Assembly: GCA_964408805.1 (NCBI GenBank)
Contig: CAYPAV010000005.1
Coordinates: forward strand, 62,001 to 126,000
Reading direction: 5' to 3'
Length of the DNA: 64,000 nucleotides
Source: CAYPAV01 sp964408805
GTDB taxonomy: Bacteria; Pseudomonadota; Alphaproteobacteria; UBA8366
Each line of letters starts with the position of its first letter. Within the stretch, counting starts at the first letter, position 1. The notes beneath the pieces were generated by a model. That model saw nothing but the letters and a program-made list of their open reading frames with translations. It did no database searches and had not been told where the DNA came from. This document shows positions 63,540 to 64,000 of this stretch, piece after piece. The position numbers were made by a program, and so were the translations under genes.

Positions 63540-64000
63540 ATGGCCAGCGAGACGATAAAGACCGATATCTGCGTCATCGGCGCCGGGTCCGGCGGGCTCA
63601 GCGTCGCGGCGGGCGCCTCGCAGATGGGCGCGCGTGTCGTGCTCGTCGAGCAGGGTCGGATGGGCGGCGATTGCCTGAACTACGGCTGCGTGCCCTCGAA
63701 GGCGCTGATCGCGGCGGGCGGGGCCGCGGCGGCGGTCCGGGAAGGGGCCGTCTTCGGTCTCGATCCGGCCGAACCCTTGATCGACTTCAAGCGGGTTCAT
63801 GACCATGTCCAGGGCGTCATCGCGGGGATCGCGCCCAATGATTCCATCGAGCGGTTCGAGGGCCTGGGCGTCCGGGTGATCCAAGCGTCGGCGCGTTTCG
63901 TGGGGCGGCGCGAGATCGCGGCCGGCGAGAACCGGGTGCGCGCGAAATATTTCGTCGTCGCGACCGGATCGAGCCCGAGCGCACCGCCGATCCCGGGCCT
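63540..64000 (+). CDS. Pyridine nucleotide-disulfide oxidoreductase (partial, N-terminus)
   Basis: Runs off the right edge after about 153 codons. The FAD-binding GAGSGGLSVAAGASQMGA and the redox active Cys pair in GGDCLNYGCVPSKAL (C-x4-C) identify the lipoamide dehydrogenase/mercuric reductase class. The visible FVVATGSSPSAPPIPG is the second FAD contact. Without the C-terminus, dihydrolipoamide dehydrogenase, mercuric reductase-like or glutathione reductase cannot be told apart. Confidence 0.88.
   Translation, partial: MASETIKTDICVIGAGSGGLSVAAGASQMGARVVLVEQGRMGGDCLNYGCVPSKALIAAGGAAAAVREGAVFGLDPAEPLIDFKRVHDHVQGVIAGIAPNDSIERFEGLGVRVIQASARFVGRREIAAGENRVRAKYFVVATGSSPSAPPIPG

Overview
The window is a gene-dense, GC-rich chromosomal stretch, most likely from an alphaproteobacterium of Rhodospirillales type. 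This rests on a CpdR-like response regulator at the left edge, a DUF1127-type small protein, a GcvA-type LysR regulator, and many family III CoA-transferase, SDR, amidohydrolase and LLM-flavin genes. No tRNA, rRNA, insertion sequence, prophage or CRISPR array is visible. Most genes are catabolic or envelope-related and lie in short operons with small overlaps.

Layout. 1-3 kb: CpdR-like regulator (partial), acetyltransferase, lytic transglycosylase, CoA-transferase. 3-15 kb: three exported caspase-like genes around a five-gene minus-strand operon (class III aminotransferase, dgcN, dgcA, hyuA, hyuB) that looks like a D-glutamate or pyroglutamate salvage pathway. The first caspase-like protein is intact, the second carries a one-base frameshift, and the third is a lipoprotein whose catalytic Cys aligns with Ser. 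15-22 kb: lipoproteins, a LysR regulator, small DUF1127-like proteins, GDP-fucose synthesis (gmd, fcl) and a flippase-like membrane protein. 22-33 kb: cyclophilin, aldolase/dehydrogenase fusion, SDR, phosphodiesterase, pyruvate carboxylase and a sensor kinase with a solute-binding input domain. 33-45 kb: acyl-CoA synthetase, nitronate monooxygenase, pentapeptide-repeat and PilZ proteins, Tat-exported intradiol dioxygenase, an SCP2-like/hydrolase fusion, amidohydrolase, FAH hydrolase, a DUF35/thiolase pair and an LLM oxidoreductase. 46-50 kb: exported unknown, GFA protein, HAD phosphatase, trxB and a TPR protein. 50-58 kb: three tandem lactonase-like metallo-beta-lactamase genes followed by a hydrolase with no normal start codon, then MFS transporter, esterase and gamma-glutamyltransferase. 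58-64 kb: another metallo-hydrolase, pepN, a DHH phosphoesterase, an SDR and the start of a disulfide oxidoreductase.

The most unusual signals are the caspase trio (EF-hand-like loops, one frameshift, one Cys-to-Ser pseudoenzyme), the dgcNA-hyuAB-aminotransferase operon, the tandem lactonase array with its in-frame, start-less hydrolase, and a family of small proteins sharing an N-terminal motif. All functions are inferred from sequence motifs read by eye; no database search was run.
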